DNA of 52,280 bases from Nitrospira sp. bin75 (GTDB taxonomy: Bacteria; Nitrospirota; Nitrospiria; Nitrospirales; UBA8639), in contig MPMZ01000005.1 of NCBI GenBank assembly GCA_002238765.1, positions 32,001-84,280 of the forward strand, read 5' to 3'. The translations under genes and the position numbers were made by a program. Every line of letters begins with the position of its first letter. Positions within the stretch are counted from its first letter, which is position 1. The notes below the pieces were generated by a model. That model saw only the letters and a list, made by a program, of their open reading frames with translations. It was not told the DNA's origin and searched no databases. Positions 1-9,637 of this stretch are shown piece by piece.

Positions 1-131
1 TGTTCGCTTCGTCGGGATTCGCGATCAGTTGGATGCTCGGCCTCCTGGTGGCGCTCACGATCGGCTTCGCGCTGATCCTCGATTTCCTGCTCCTCCCGCC
101 CTTGCTGATAGCCATCGACCGGAAGACATGA
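1..131 (+). CDS. C-terminal end of an RND/MMPL-type membrane exporter (partial)
   Basis: An open frame enters at the left edge and stops with TGA at 129-131, giving about 42 residues. They form one long hydrophobic segment ending in a short motif (DFLLLPPLL) followed by a few charged residues. That pattern, a last membrane helix with aspartate, prolines and a basic tail, is typical of the C-terminus of MMPL/RND-superfamily transporters. The rest of the gene lies outside the window, so substrate and subfamily cannot be given. It is followed by about 90 bp and then a flavoprotein gene on the same strand. Confidence 0.6.
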   Translation, partial: FASSGFAISWMLGLLVALTIGFALILDFLLLPPLLIAIDRKT

Positions 132-224
132 CTCAGTGTTTTTCCAATACGGAAATGAGCCTAAGACTTCAGGCCGATCCTTCGTTGGACAACTCCGCTT
201 GTTGACCAGCCGGTGAGACAAGAA

Positions 225-1583
225 ATGTCCCGACGAATTGCCATTATAGGTGGAGGTGTTTCAGGGCTGGGCGCCGCATGGGCACTCCAACGACACCCGG
301 ACCGCTTTGATTTTCGGCTGTTCGAGGCTCAGGAGCAGATCGGCGGCAATGCGGTTACCGCCGATATGCCGCAGGATGACGGCAGTTCCATTCCCTTCGA
401 CATCTCCGTCACTGCGTGTATCCCATCCGTGTATCACCACATCCTGTTGCTGATGGAACGATTCGGCATCGAACTGATCGATACCAGGTTCAGCTATAGC
501 GTGAAATACGGCGGCCAGATCTATGCCCACGATTTCGATTCCGATATCAGGGAACAGTTGCAGCACGAGATTGCGAAGTTCCAACGGCTCTTGAGGCGTC
601 TGCGTCGGGTTGGCTGGCTGACCCGTGCCCAATCGAAGTTGCTGAACGCCCTCAACCCGTTCAATTACATCAGCATAGGAACGGTCCTGAATCTGGGAGG
701 CTTCTCGGGGGACTTCAGGTACAAGATCCTGAAGCCCATGTTCGTCAATTTCCTGATGGCAACAAACGTGTTCGACATGCCCGCGGCCCTCTTCGCGAGG
801 TACCTTGAGTTCTTCGATATCGAAACCGCCACGACGATGCAGACGTGGGACCAGGGGACCCGGCGCATCTACGAGAACCTGTCAGCCGATTTTCGGGACA
901 GGATCTACCTCAACCGGCCAGTCCGAAAAGTGTATCGGCAGGCGTCCGGCGTCGTGGTTGAGGACCAGGATGGTATACAAGAGGCGTTCGACGACGTGGT
1001 CTTCGCATGCAATGCGAACCAGACGTTGATGATTCTCGATAAGCCCACGATGCTCGAACGCTTTATCCTCTCGTCGATACGGTACGAGAGCGAACTTCAC
1101 AACCACACGGTTGTCCACTCCGACTCCTCAGTCCTTCCCGACAATGAAGTGAAGGCCCTGGCCACGCGGAGCAATCATATCGAACAGTACGGTGCGAGAC
1201 CGGACAATTACGAGATCACGTACATCATGCACAACCAGCAACCGTGGGCCAACCTGTCTGACAAGCCCTGTCTGGTCACCTACAACCCGATCAGCCCGAT
1301 CGATGAACGAAAGATCGTCAAGAAGTGGTGGTTTCAGCACATCGTCCACGACGTGCGTCACGTTGTCCTGCTCGTCAACCTGTTCCGCTGCATCCAGGGC
1401 AAGAGACGCACGTGGCACTGTGGGGCTCATACCCTGGTCAACAGCCAGGAGACCTGTCTGGTGACCGGGCTCGCCGCCGCAAGGCAGCTCGGCGCGGATT
1501 ACCCCTTCGACGATCCTGCGGCAAAGCGGTCGTTCAACTATTACGGGGGCATCCTGCACGGATGGCGTTTCAGAAGGGCATAG
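225..1583 (+). CDS. FAD-dependent amine-oxidase-like oxidoreductase
   Basis: A protein of about 452 residues. The N-terminus has a Rossmann dinucleotide motif (GGGVSG, residues 9-14) and an acidic residue ending the second strand (LFEAQEQIGGNA), the layout of FAD-binding amine oxidase and phytoene-desaturase-like proteins. A C-terminal FAD contact region is suggested by CLVTGLAAARQLG near residue 420. Substrate unknown. I chose the ATG at 225 because the Rossmann motif follows directly; a GTG at 213 in the same frame would add four residues, and neither has a clear ribosome site. Such flavoproteins often sit beside lipid-modifying genes, but only a TPR protein follows here, 38 bp downstream. 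Confidence 0.75.
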   Translation: MSRRIAIIGGGVSGLGAAWALQRHPDRFDFRLFEAQEQIGGNAVTADMPQDDGSSIPFDISVTACIPSVYHHILLLMERFGIELIDTRFSYSVKYGGQIYAHDFDSDIREQLQHEIAKFQRLLRRLRRVGWLTRAQSKLLNALNPFNYISIGTVLNLGGFSGDFRYKILKPMFVNFLMATNVFDMPAALFARYLEFFDIETATTMQTWDQGTRRIYENLSADFRDRIYLNRPVRKVYRQASGVVVEDQDGIQEAFDDVVFACNANQTLMILDKPTMLERFILSSIRYESELHNHTVVHSDSSVLPDNEVKALATRSNHIEQYGARPDNYEITYIMHNQQPWANLSDKPCLVTYNPISPIDERKIVKKWWFQHIVHDVRHVVLLVNLFRCIQGKRRTWHCGAHTLVNSQETCLVTGLAAARQLGADYPFDDPAAKRSFNYYGGILHGWRFRRA

Positions 1584-1621
1584 CGCTGGACGTCACGGAC
1601 CACCTCCGCAGGACGCATGTC

Positions 1622-2362
1622 ATGAACAAGTCCCTATTCCGCACCTTCCTGACCGTCATGTGCATGTTCGTGCCGGCGGGGACCGCCGGCGCACAGTCGA
1701 TCGAAGAGGCACGCGCCGTCTATGCCGAGGGCCGCTTCACGGAGGCTGCCGATCTTGCCCGGGCGCTCGACACCTCCGAAGGCTATGCTTTGGCGGCCAA
1801 TTCCCTGGCGATTTGCGGCTATTACATTGCCCCGGATAGCGAAAAGGAGGGCTTGTTCAGGCTGGCCGTGGAAGCCGCGCGAATGGCGATCCGGCTCGAC
1901 GCGGCCAACCCGGAGGCCCATCTCCAATTGGCCCATGCAATGGGACGCCGCGCACAGGTGACCGGTATATTGAAGGCGTTGAAAAAGGGTTACGCCAGTC
2001 AAATACGCGATGCCGTTCGAGAGGCGCTTCGGCTGGACCCGGACTTGGCAGCCGCCCATTTGAGCTTGGCCGCCTGGCACGCAGGAGCCGTCAGCAACGG
2101 CGGATTCTTTGCCAGCCTGCTCTATGGGGCGAACGAAGAGGATGCTCTCGCGCATTTCAAGAGGGCACTCGCATTGGCGCCTCAAGAGAAGGTGGTGCTT
2201 CTCGAGTACGCACTTGCTCTTCTGAACATGGATACGATTGGCAACCACGCGGAGGCGCGCGACCTGCTCGAGCGCGCGATACGACTACCTCAGAAAGACG
2301 CCCACGACCGGATCATTCACCGTAAGGCGGTCGAGCAACTGGCGGCTCTCGACGGCGAATGA
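1622..2362 (+). CDS. Exported TPR-repeat protein
   Basis: About 246 residues. The first 24 form a typical Sec signal peptide (positive start, hydrophobic core, small residues ending GAQS), so the protein is probably periplasmic. The rest is helical with tetratricopeptide-like pairs: ARAVYAEGRFTEAADLARAL near residue 30, ANPEAHLQLAHAMG near 95, and AHFKRALALAPQEKVVLLEYA near 180. TPR proteins hold partners together and have no enzymatic role by themselves. The open frame extends further upstream, but the signal peptide fixes the start at 1622. It follows the flavoprotein on the same strand and may be cotranscribed with it. No specific function can be assigned. Confidence 0.7.
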   Translation: MNKSLFRTFLTVMCMFVPAGTAGAQSIEEARAVYAEGRFTEAADLARALDTSEGYALAANSLAICGYYIAPDSEKEGLFRLAVEAARMAIRLDAANPEAHLQLAHAMGRRAQVTGILKALKKGYASQIRDAVREALRLDPDLAAAHLSLAAWHAGAVSNGGFFASLLYGANEEDALAHFKRALALAPQEKVVLLEYALALLNMDTIGNHAEARDLLERAIRLPQKDAHDRIIHRKAVEQLAALDGE

Positions 2363-2629
2363 CCGGCTGAAGGCGCCCCCTCCCGCCCTCTTTCTCAAGG
2401 AGAGGGTGTGATCAGGATACCGGACGATTGCATGTTCATGGTGAGTTTCAGGGATTCTACGTGTCAGACCTGCCTACCTGGCCCATTTCGTTCTGGTCCT
2501 TTCGCTGGATAGGACTGGGGCTTTCGGTTGATTGCGTCCATTGCCGGTTCTCTCTAAAATTCATGGTTTCGTATCTGGGATCGAATTCCAGGTACCTTTT
2601 TTACTAAACCTTGAATGGAGGAAGACCTC
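2363..2629. other. Intergenic stretch upstream of isocitrate dehydrogenase
   Basis: 267 bp without a credible gene. It should hold the promoter of isocitrate dehydrogenase. A strong ribosome site (GGAGG at 2618-2622) stands eight bases before the ATG at 2630, which is why the earlier in-frame ATG at 2615 was not chosen as the start. No terminator hairpin with a T-run was recognised. Confidence 0.5.
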
Positions 2630-4864
2630 ATGTCCGCAGAACCGGATATTATTTACACAAAAGTCGACGAAGCGCCGGAACTGGCGAGCGGATCGTTTCT
2701 CCCGGTCATCCAGGCCTTTGCCAATACCGCCGGGGTCAACGTCGGCAGGAAGGATATTTCGCTGGCCGGCCGGATCATTGCGCAATTTCCGGACTCCCTG
2801 AAGCCGGACCAACGGCAGCCCGACGATCTTGCCCTCCTGGGCGAAATGGTGGAAACGCCGGACGCCAACGTCATCAAACTTCCGAATATCAGCGCATCGA
2901 TTCCTCAAATCAAAGGCGCCGTCGCCGAATTGCAATCCCAGGGATATGCCATTCCCGACTACCCGGAAGACCCCAAGACCGATGAAGAAAAGAACATCAA
3001 AGCGAAATTCGACAAAGTGAAGGGCAGCGCGGTCAACCCGGTGTTGCGACAAGGCAATTCCGATCGTCGCGCGTCGACCTCCGTGAAACAATATGCCCAA
3101 AACAATCCCCACAAAATGGGGGCCTGGGGCAAAGACTCCAGAACGCACGTGGCCCATATGTCGGGTGGGGATTTTTTTGCCAATGAAAAATCGACGACGA
3201 TTACCGAGAACACGGCCGGAAAGGGTCGCATCGAGTTCGTCGGCGCGGACGGCAGCACAACCGTGTTGAAAGACAGCGTGACTTTGGACAAAGGCGACGT
3301 GGTCGACGCCACGAAGATGAGCGCCGGCACGTTACGTCAATTCTTCAAGGAACAGATCGAAGACGCCAAGCAGAGCGGCATTCTCTTATCACTGCACATG
3401 AAGGCCACCATGATGAAGGTCTCGGACCCCATTATATTCGGTCATTGCGTGTCCGTGTATTTCGAAGACGTCTTCAAAAAACATGAAAAGGTGTTTGCCG
3501 AACTCGGCGTCAATCCTAACAACGGGGTGGGGGACGTGTATGCCAAGATCGGTACTTTGCCTGCCTCGCAGCAAGAGGAAATCAAAGCCGACCTGCAAAC
3601 AGCCATGCAACAGGGCCCGGACCTCGCCATGGTGGACTCCGACCGGGGTATCACCAACCTGCACGTACCCAGCGACATCATCATCGATGCGTCGATGGCC
3701 GCCGCGCTCCGCGTCGGCGGGAAAATGTGGGGTCCGGATGGCAAGGAATACGACATGAAGGCCATGATCCCGGACCGCAGTTACGCGGGCATTTATCAAG
3801 CGGTCGTCGACTTCTGCCGTGACAACGGGGCATTCAATCCGGCCACCATGGGCAGCGTGCCCAACGTGGGCCTCATGGCTCAAAAAGCCGAAGAATACGG
3901 ATCGCACGACAAGACCTTCGAAGCTCCCGGGAAAGGCACCATCCGTATGATTGATGGAGCCGGGAACGTCCTGCTCGAACAGGCCGTGGAACAAGATGAT
4001 ATCTTCCGCGCGTGCACGGTCAAGGATATTCCGATTCAGGACTGGGTGAAGTTGGCCGTGAATCGGGCCAAGGCGTCATCCACGCCCGTGGTGTTCTGGT
4101 TGAACAAGAACAGGTCTCACGATGCGCAACTCATCGAAAAACTGAACCGCTATTTGAAAGACCATGATACGACGGGTCTGGACATTCAAATCATGGCGCC
4201 GGTGGATGCCATGAAGCATTCGCTCAAACGGGCCAAAGACGGGCAGGACACCATTGCCGCAACCGGCAACGTGCTGCGGGATTATCTTACCGACCTGTTC
4301 CCGATCCTGGAACTGGGCACGAGCGCCAAGATGCTCTCCATCGTTCCCCTCATCAACGGCGGTGGCTTGTTTGAAACGGGCGCCGGCGGATCGGCTCCGA
4401 AACACGTGCAGCAGTTTGTGAAAGAAGGGCACTTGCGATGGGATTCTCTCGGCGAATTTCTCGCCTTGGCGGAATCCTTCGCTCACCTCAGCCGGACCCG
4501 TGACAACAAAAAGGCGCAGGTCCTTGCGAATACCCTGGACCGGGCCACGGGCAAACTCATGGAAAACCGCAAGGCACCCGGCCGGGTGCTGGGCGAGTTG
4601 GACAACATCGGCACCCACGTGTATGAAGCCCTGTATTGGGCACAGGAACTCGCCGCGCAAACCGACGACCCGGGGTTACGCGAGAAATTTGCGCCGGTGG
4701 CGAAAGAGCTCGAGGCCAACGTGGAGAAAATCCTCGACGAGTTGAAGGCCGCGAAAGGCAAGGCCATGGACATCGGAGGCTATTACCACCCCGACCCGTC
4801 CAAGGTCGAAGCGGCCATGCGCCCGAGCGCCACGTTCAACAACATCCTGGCCACCCTGGGGTGA
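2630..4864 (+). CDS. icd: Monomeric NADP-dependent isocitrate dehydrogenase
   Basis: A 744-residue protein, the usual length for the monomeric (IDH-II) class, which is unrelated in size to the 400-residue dimeric enzymes. It converts isocitrate and NADP to 2-oxoglutarate, CO2 and NADPH in the cytoplasm; in autotrophs using the reductive TCA cycle it can run as a reductive carboxylase. Recognisable family stretches include [13 protein letters not shown] near the N-terminus, [12 protein letters not shown] near residue 130, [15 protein letters not shown] near 260 and [16 protein letters not shown] near 560. It stands alone, flanked by spacers. Direction of the reaction in the cell is inference; the por operon at 17.4-21.6 kb supports a reductive cycle. 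Confidence 0.93.
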   Translation: MSAEPDIIYTKVDEAPELASGSFLPVIQAFANTAGVNVGRKDISLAGRIIAQFPDSLKPDQRQPDDLALLGEMVETPDANVIKLPNISASIPQIKGAVAELQSQGYAIPDYPEDPKTDEEKNIKAKFDKVKGSAVNPVLRQGNSDRRASTSVKQYAQNNPHKMGAWGKDSRTHVAHMSGGDFFANEKSTTITENTAGKGRIEFVGADGSTTVLKDSVTLDKGDVVDATKMSAGTLRQFFKEQIEDAKQSGILLSLHMKATMMKVSDPIIFGHCVSVYFEDVFKKHEKVFAELGVNPNNGVGDVYAKIGTLPASQQEEIKADLQTAMQQGPDLAMVDSDRGITNLHVPSDIIIDASMAAALRVGGKMWGPDGKEYDMKAMIPDRSYAGIYQAVVDFCRDNGAFNPATMGSVPNVGLMAQKAEEYGSHDKTFEAPGKGTIRMIDGAGNVLLEQAVEQDDIFRACTVKDIPIQDWVKLAVNRAKASSTPVVFWLNKNRSHDAQLIEKLNRYLKDHDTTGLDIQIMAPVDAMKHSLKRAKDGQDTIAATGNVLRDYLTDLFPILELGTSAKMLSIVPLINGGGLFETGAGGSAPKHVQQFVKEGHLRWDSLGEFLALAESFAHLSRTRDNKKAQVLANTLDRATGKLMENRKAPGRVLGELDNIGTHVYEALYWAQELAAQTDDPGLREKFAPVAKELEANVEKILDELKAAKGKAMDIGGYYHPDPSKVEAAMRPSATFNNILATLG

Positions 4865-4878
4865 CCCAATCCGACAAC

Positions 4879-4908
4879 TGTAGGGCACAACGATCGTTGT
4901 GCCCTACA
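4879..4908. repeat. Perfect 30-nt palindrome after icd
   Basis: The 15 bases at 4879-4893 are the exact reverse complement of 4894-4908, with no central spacer. It starts 14 bases after the icd stop. A hairpin could act as a terminator or transcript stabiliser, but there is no T-run. It may also be one of the dispersed palindromic repeats seen elsewhere in the window. Confidence 0.7.
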
Positions 4909-4930
4909 AGGGACAAGGCTGGCTCCGAAT

Positions 4931-4968
4931 CCTGTCCTCGGCGCTTGTCCCCGACTTGACCGGGGATC
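4931..4968. repeat. Dispersed intergenic repeat, family B (partial copy)
   Basis: This stretch matches, in opposite orientation and with few changes, the segment at about 48350-48390. Common features are GTCCTCG followed by CGCTTGTCCCCGACTTGA and CGGGGATC. A related copy is at 28276-28316. It lies outside any credible gene. Confidence 0.6.
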
Positions 4969-5032
4969 TAATCGGGGATCAATCCGCTGACTGTGGTGAG
5001 GGGCAACCGGTACAGACCCCCATCATCCTGCG

Positions 5033-6201
5033 TCAAGACGCTGAGGTAAAGCTCCCCTTCGAAGCCATCTCGATAGCCTTTTCATACGGGAGCACGGTGA
5101 CGGCCCCGACCTTCAGAACCCGTTCGCCCCGATATACCCCAAAGGCCTGCCGAATATCGCCTGATCGCAGCAGGACGTTCAGTCCTCTATTGAATCGTTC
5201 TTTCCACGTGCCGGAAGATTTTATTTCAAAACCGACCACCTGCCTGCCCCTCTTCCAAATCAGGTCTACTTCATTGCCGGATTCCGTGCGCCAGTAGAAA
5301 AACTGCGCCCCGTGAGACTGCCACGAGTTGAGCGCCCTGAACTCATTGAGGATAAAGGTTTCAAACAGGACGCCCGTTTCGGTTGCCGAGGGCTTGTCCC
5401 GGTGCAGACCCGCCAAGGCACGCTGCACCCCGCAATCGAAAAGGTAGAACTTGGCGTGGCGACCTCTTTGACCTTGGCTTTGTTGCGATAGGCGGGCAAG
5501 TACCAGCCCAGTAACGTGTCTTCCAGGATACTGAAATACCCTTGGATCGTAGACCGGGCGACGCCCACGTCCCTGGCGACGTTGGTGATGTTCAATATCT
5601 GCCCGTTCATCAGGGCGGTGACGGACAAAAATCTGTAGAAACTGTCAAGGTTTCTGACGAGGGCTTCCTGTTGAATTTCCTCTTTCAGGTAGGTCTCGAC
5701 GTAAGCATCCAGAAATTCGATTTTCTCCATGCTGGCGGTCGACGTCACGCTCAAGGGCAATTGCCCGTAGCGCAAGACGTCCTGCAACCTGAAGTCCTCG
5801 CCAATCTCAAGCATGCTCAGCGGAAACATCTTTTTTGACAAGGCCCGGCCTGCCAGCATATTGGCATGGGACCTCTTGAGTTTCCGGGCGCTCGAACCGG
5901 ACAGGGCAAACCGGTAGTCGTGCCGGCTCTCGAACAACAAGGCATGCACCTCATCCAGCAATTCCGGGAGTTTCTGTACTTCGTCGATAATGATCCAGGC
6001 CTTTCTGTTTCTCAGTGCCGCCACTTCCTTGGCGAGCAGGGACGGGTCCCGTTTATATCGAAGGTATTCACCGGACTTCAGCAGGTTGAGACGCAAGGCC
6101 GCATGGCCGAGACGTTGCTCCAGCCACACGGATTTCCCCGTGCCCCGCGGGCCGAACAGGAAAAAACTTTTTTCCGGCAGCGTGAGTGTTCGAGCGTACA
6201 T
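5033..6201 (-). pseudogene. AAA ATPase with DUF4143 domain, broken by one frameshift
   Basis: The N-terminal part (from 6201) has a P-loop GPRGTGKS at residues 17-24 and a Walker B strand WIIIDEVQ, as in the AAA_14 family. The C-terminal part (5033-5428 frame) has the DUF4143 restriction-like features EVDLIWKRGRQVVGFEIKSS. The reading frame changes at about 5449-5453: adding one base after GCCACGCCAA restores a continuous protein of about 388 residues through KFYLFDCGVQRALAG. This family occurs as lone accessory genes, often beside toxin-antitoxin loci, with no settled function. Either a fresh pseudogene or a base missing from the assembly. A decayed relative is at about 42105-42300. Confidence 0.85.
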
Positions 6202-6209
6202 GTCGTTGA

Positions 6210-6240
6210 TTCCGTTAAATTTACCGTAAAAATAACGGAA
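6210..6240. promoter_or_regulatory. Inverted repeat just upstream of the AAA ATPase
   Basis: Eight bases TTCCGTTA at 6210-6217 are mirrored by TAACGGAA at 6233-6240, with a 15-base AT-rich spacer. It lies 9 bases upstream of the ATPase start codon, a position suited to an operator overlapping the promoter. No protein partner can be named. Confidence 0.4.
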
Positions 6241-6350
6241 TGAACGATGGCTGTCAATCTCACAAACCGTGACTTTCCGACTTTCTCATACGTGAATGCT
6301 GCTCCTGAAGAGGTTTCTCGCCACCCGATTTCAGAGGTGGCTCGGGAAAT

Positions 6351-7075
6351 CTGAACAAGGGGGATAAGTGACATTGCTGCTCACGAGCGGCATCATGGCC
6401 GTCAATGAGGAGGACCCATGACGAGACGACTCCGCCGAAACCATAGCCCGGCTTTGAAGGCCAAGGTGGCGCTGGCGGCCATCCGCGGGGACCAGACGCT
6501 GGCGGAACTCGCCCAGCAGTTCGACGTGCATCCCAACCAGATCAAGCAGTGGAAGGAACAACTCCTGGCCGGCGTGCCCGAGGTCTTCGACAGTGAGGGG
6601 AAGCAGGCGGCCGCCTCCGAGAGCGATGTCACCGCGTTGCATGCGAAGATCGGACAACTGACCCTGGAGAATGATTGTTTAGAGGGTGCGCTCAGCAAGG
6701 CCGGTCTGTTGCCGAGCGCAAGACGATGATCGACCACGAGCACCAATTGAGCATCAGCCGTCAGGCCAAGCTGCTTGGGCTCAGTCGGGGCAGCGTCTAC
6801 TACCAGCGCCGGCCCTCTTCCCCGGCCGATCTGGCGTTGCTGCGCCGGCTTGATGCGTTGCACGTGGACTATCCCTTTGCTGGCAGCCGGATGCTGCGGG
6901 GCTTGCTGCGGCAAGAAGGCGCTATCGTGGGCCGCCAGCATGTCGCCACGCTGATGAAGCGGATGGAGATCGCGGCGCTCTATCGGCGCCCCGCCACGTC
7001 ACACCCGACGCCGGGCCACCAGATCTACTCCTATCTGTTAAGGAAGCTGGCCGTCACCCGCCCGAACCACGTCTA
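6351..7075 (+). mobile_element. Truncated IS3-family insertion sequence
   Basis: The segment carries an intact orfA and the 5' part of orfB of an IS3-family element. The left edge is placed tentatively at about 6351, upstream of orfA; terminal repeats were not identified with confidence. The right side ends inside orfB near 7068-7090, where the sequence changes to an unrelated FRG-domain gene fragment. It lacks the catalytic DDE domain, so it cannot move by itself. Confidence 0.75.
6418..6729 (+). CDS. IS3-family transposase OrfA
   Basis: 103 residues. The N-terminal half is a helix-turn-helix with the familiar start of this group (FSPALKAKVALAA type, here HSPALKAKVALAAIRGDQT), followed by LAELAQQFDVHPNQIKQWK. 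The C-terminal half is a leucine-rich coiled coil (LTLENDCLEGALSKAGLL). In intact IS3 elements OrfA binds the terminal repeats and, fused to OrfB by frameshifting, forms the transposase. The ATG at 6418 has GAGGAGG just upstream. Its stop overlaps the start of orfB (ATGA at 6726-6729). It appears intact but is part of a truncated element. Confidence 0.92.
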   Translation: MTRRLRRNHSPALKAKVALAAIRGDQTLAELAQQFDVHPNQIKQWKEQLLAGVPEVFDSEGKQAAASESDVTALHAKIGQLTLENDCLEGALSKAGLLPSARR

Positions 7076-7160
7076 TAAATCTCCGCACTCAAAAGCCCAA
7101 ACTCCAGAAGACGTATTACTGTCCGCGGCAAAAAAAATCCCCCTTGCGTCTTTCCCGTAA
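6726..7160 (+). pseudogene. IS3-family transposase OrfB, 3' truncated
   Basis: Starting at the ATG overlapping the orfA stop, the first 110 or so residues are a standard OrfB N-terminus (LSISRQAKLLGLSRGSVYYQ, then the segment MRRLDALHVDYPFAGSR-like and RRPATSHPTPGHQIYSYLLR). The family continues with a tryptophan-aspartate motif and an integrase core, but here the match ends after TRPNHV near 7068. The remaining 28 residues to the stop at 7160 are not transposase. The catalytic domain is therefore missing. Confidence 0.85.
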
Positions 7161-7435
7161 ATGCGATGAGGCTTAATGAACGATCGACGATACAACAGGG
7201 AGGCTTTCTCTGCCCAGGCAATGTCACAGAGCCCTTTGAAGCGAATCTGCGAACGCTGAAAGACTTTGACAAACGAAAAAATCTTGTCAAACTAAAACTT
7301 GCACTCTCACACAAACGCCGGGTAGAGGCTCTCGAAAGACTGCATGCGATGGGCATCAACCGAGCAGCCCTCTTCCCAGGCCTTGGAGGTTTTGCCGAAT
7401 CATTAGGAATATATCATCCATTAATGTTTGCTTAA
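7090..7435 (+). pseudogene. C-terminal fragment of an FRG-domain protein
   Basis: The frame ending at 7435 encodes VFPVNAMRLNERSTIQQG followed by GFLCPGNV and, at its end, GINRAALFPGLGGFAESLG. This matches the end of FRG-domain proteins as I know them: a conserved RLNER.xxQQG.FL block, and a final block of the form RxxLFPGLDGFA. The frame is open back to about 7090, with no start codon before 7166. The N-terminal half is absent and the IS3 orfB remnant lies directly upstream, so the gene was probably cut by the insertion or by a later deletion. FRG proteins are often linked with defence loci, but this copy should be inactive. Confidence 0.65.
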
Positions 7436-7463
7436 CCCGCCCAAGACAAAATTCGCAGTTTCT

Positions 7464-7835
7464 CTAGCCTTCACTTGTCGATTCTTCCGTCAACTCCAGC
7501 TTTTCCACGTAAAAACTCAGGCAATCTTTGATCTGCGCCACGGCGTCGATGGGGGTTTCATAGGCCCAGACGGCGTTCTCGGCTGTTTGGTCTCCGACGC
7601 TGACGGAGAAATATGACGCATTGCCTTTGAATGGGCAGTGGGTGGAATGGTCCGTCCGCTGGAGATAGGACATCTGCACGTCTTCACGAGGAATATACGT
7701 GGCCGGTGGAAGCGGTCCTTCCTGCAGTACCAAGGCCCGGGTGGTCTCGGCAATGACGGTTCCGTTAAACGAGACCTTGATGCGATTGGGGTTGCGCTTG
7801 ATGGTGATCGCATGGGGGTGACCTGGACTACTCAT
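7464..7835 (-). CDS. DUF427 domain protein
   Basis: 123 residues from the ATG at 7835, which has AGGAG seven bases upstream; the longer open frame above it lacks such a site. The sequence shows the DUF427 pattern: KVSFNGTVIAETTRALVLQE, then PREDVQMSYLQRTDHSTHCPFKG and a tryptophan-containing AVWAYETP near the end. The motif around TxHxTHCPFKGxAxY is the family signature. The fold is a small beta barrel; the biochemical role is not established. It is divergent from the MFS exporter gene, with a 162-bp spacer between them that must contain both promoters. Confidence 0.88.
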   Translation of the reverse strand: MSSPGHPHAITIKRNPNRIKVSFNGTVIAETTRALVLQEGPLPPATYIPREDVQMSYLQRTDHSTHCPFKGNASYFSVSVGDQTAENAVWAYETPIDAVAQIKDCLSFYVEKLELTEESTSEG

Positions 7836-7997
7836 ACGGTTTCTCCTTTCTTTATTGCATGAACGGACACATAATCGGCACAGTTCTGACGTTGCTGTGC
7901 GTCGCTTCATCTATTTTATGTGACGTAATCGCACCTCGGCAATTGTAGGCATTCGCGGGCCATGAATCTTGCTCGGAAACGAACGCTCAGGCAGTAG

Positions 7998-9636
7998 ATG
8001 CACATGAACGTCGGCCCCAAGTCCGAAACCACTGCCGATCAATCGGCACCAGGCGATTTCGTCCCTCTTCCAAGAAGACAGCTCCTCCTGGCGCTGACCG
8101 GGGTGATGCTGGCGATGCTCCTGGCCGCGCTCAGCCAGACCATCGTCGCCACCGCGATGCCCCGCATCATCACCGACCTGGGCGGGTTCGACCGTTACAC
8201 GTGGGCTTCGACCGCCTACCTGGTGGGGTCTGCGGTCGCGATCCCGATCGTGGGCAGACTCTCCGACCTCTACGGGCGCCGGATTTTCTTCCTGCTGGGC
8301 ATCGCCGCTTTCATGATGGGCTCGATTCCAACCGGCCTGAGCCACACTGAACCAACTCATCACGTTCCGCGCCATCCAGGGCATCGGAGGCGGGATCATC
8401 ATGACCACCAGCCTCGTGGCCATCGCCGACCTGTTCCCACCCCAAGACCGCGGCAAGTTTCAAGGACTGATCGGCCTCGTGTACGGCATGGCTTCGGTGA
8501 TCGGGCCCACCTTGGGCGGCTTCATCATCGACAACTTGTCATGGAACTGGATATTCCTGTTCAACGTGCCGGCCGGGATTCCCGTGCTGCTGCTGCTCGC
8601 ACGGACTTTCCCACGAACCAGGCCCGAGGTCGAGAAACGCAGCTTGGACTATCCCGGAATGGCAACCCTGACACTCGCCATCGTGCCCATCCTGCTCGCA
8701 CTGTCATGGGGCGGCATCCAGTACGAGTGGGGTTCGCCGCAGACCGCCGGGTTGCTCGCATTCGGGCTGGCCATGGCCGCGGCCTTCGTGGTCATCGAAT
8801 CGCGGGCTGATTCTCCCATCGTGCCCTTGGACGTCTACCGAAACCGGACGGTGGCTGTTTCGGTGGTCGTGATGTTCTTGAGCGGACTCGCTCTGTACGG
8901 CAGCATCATGTTCGTCCCTCTGTTCTTTCAGGGCGTGCTGGGTGCTTCCGCGACCACCAGCGATAGTTTCCTGACGCCCATGATGCTCGCGGTCGTGGTC
9001 GGAGCTGTTCTGTCAGGGATCCTGCTCCGCAGGACCGGCGGACGTTACCGGATACAGGCCCTCTTCAGCACGGGACTTATGACGATGGGGATGTGGCTCA
9101 TCTCCACCATGGACGAACGGACGAGCTTCGCCGGTGCCGTGGGATGCATCATGGTCATGGGGCTTGGCTTGGGTGGGACGCTGACCGTATTCACCGTGGC
9201 CGTACAGAACTCGGTCCCGTTCAGGTTCAGGGGACTGGCGACTTCCATAATCCTGTTCTACCGGGTGGCGGGCGGGATGCTGGGTCTCGCCGTGCTGGGC
9301 GTGGTGTTGACGAAAAGGTTTTCCTGGAGGTTGGAAGGGGCGCTCTCCGGTCCCGTGAGAGCCGCGCTCTCCCCCGACCGGCTCGACGCCATCAAGAACA
9401 ACCCGCAAGTGCTGTTCGATCCGTCCACCACCGACACGCTCAAAGCCGAATTCGCGGAGGCGGGAGTTGACGGGGCGCGCATGATGGATATGCTGCTCGA
9501 CGCGCTCAACGCCGCGTTGGCCGGAGCGGTAGGCGACACGCTCTCGGTCGGCGCGGTCGCGATATCGCTGTCCATCGTTGCCGTGCTGTTCCTGGGCAAG
9601 CCGGGCGCGCCGGCTCATGCGCCGGAGCGTGGATGA
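7998..9636 (+). pseudogene. DHA2-type MFS drug exporter, broken by one frameshift
   Basis: The first part (from 7998) holds helices 1-3 with SQTIVATAMPRIITDLGG and the MFS loop motif GRLSDLYGRR. The second part (frame of 8401-9636) holds GIGGGIIMTTSLVAIADLF and the remaining helices to KPGAPAHAPERG. The frame changes at about 8340-8352, where SHT should continue as LNQLITFRAIQGIGGG; one missing base explains it. The joined protein would be about 545 residues with 14 membrane segments, normal for DHA2 proton-driven exporters. Both halves are well conserved, so a sequencing indel is as likely as a true pseudogene. It converges on the next gene with one base between the stops. Confidence 0.88.
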
Positions 9637-9637
9637 C

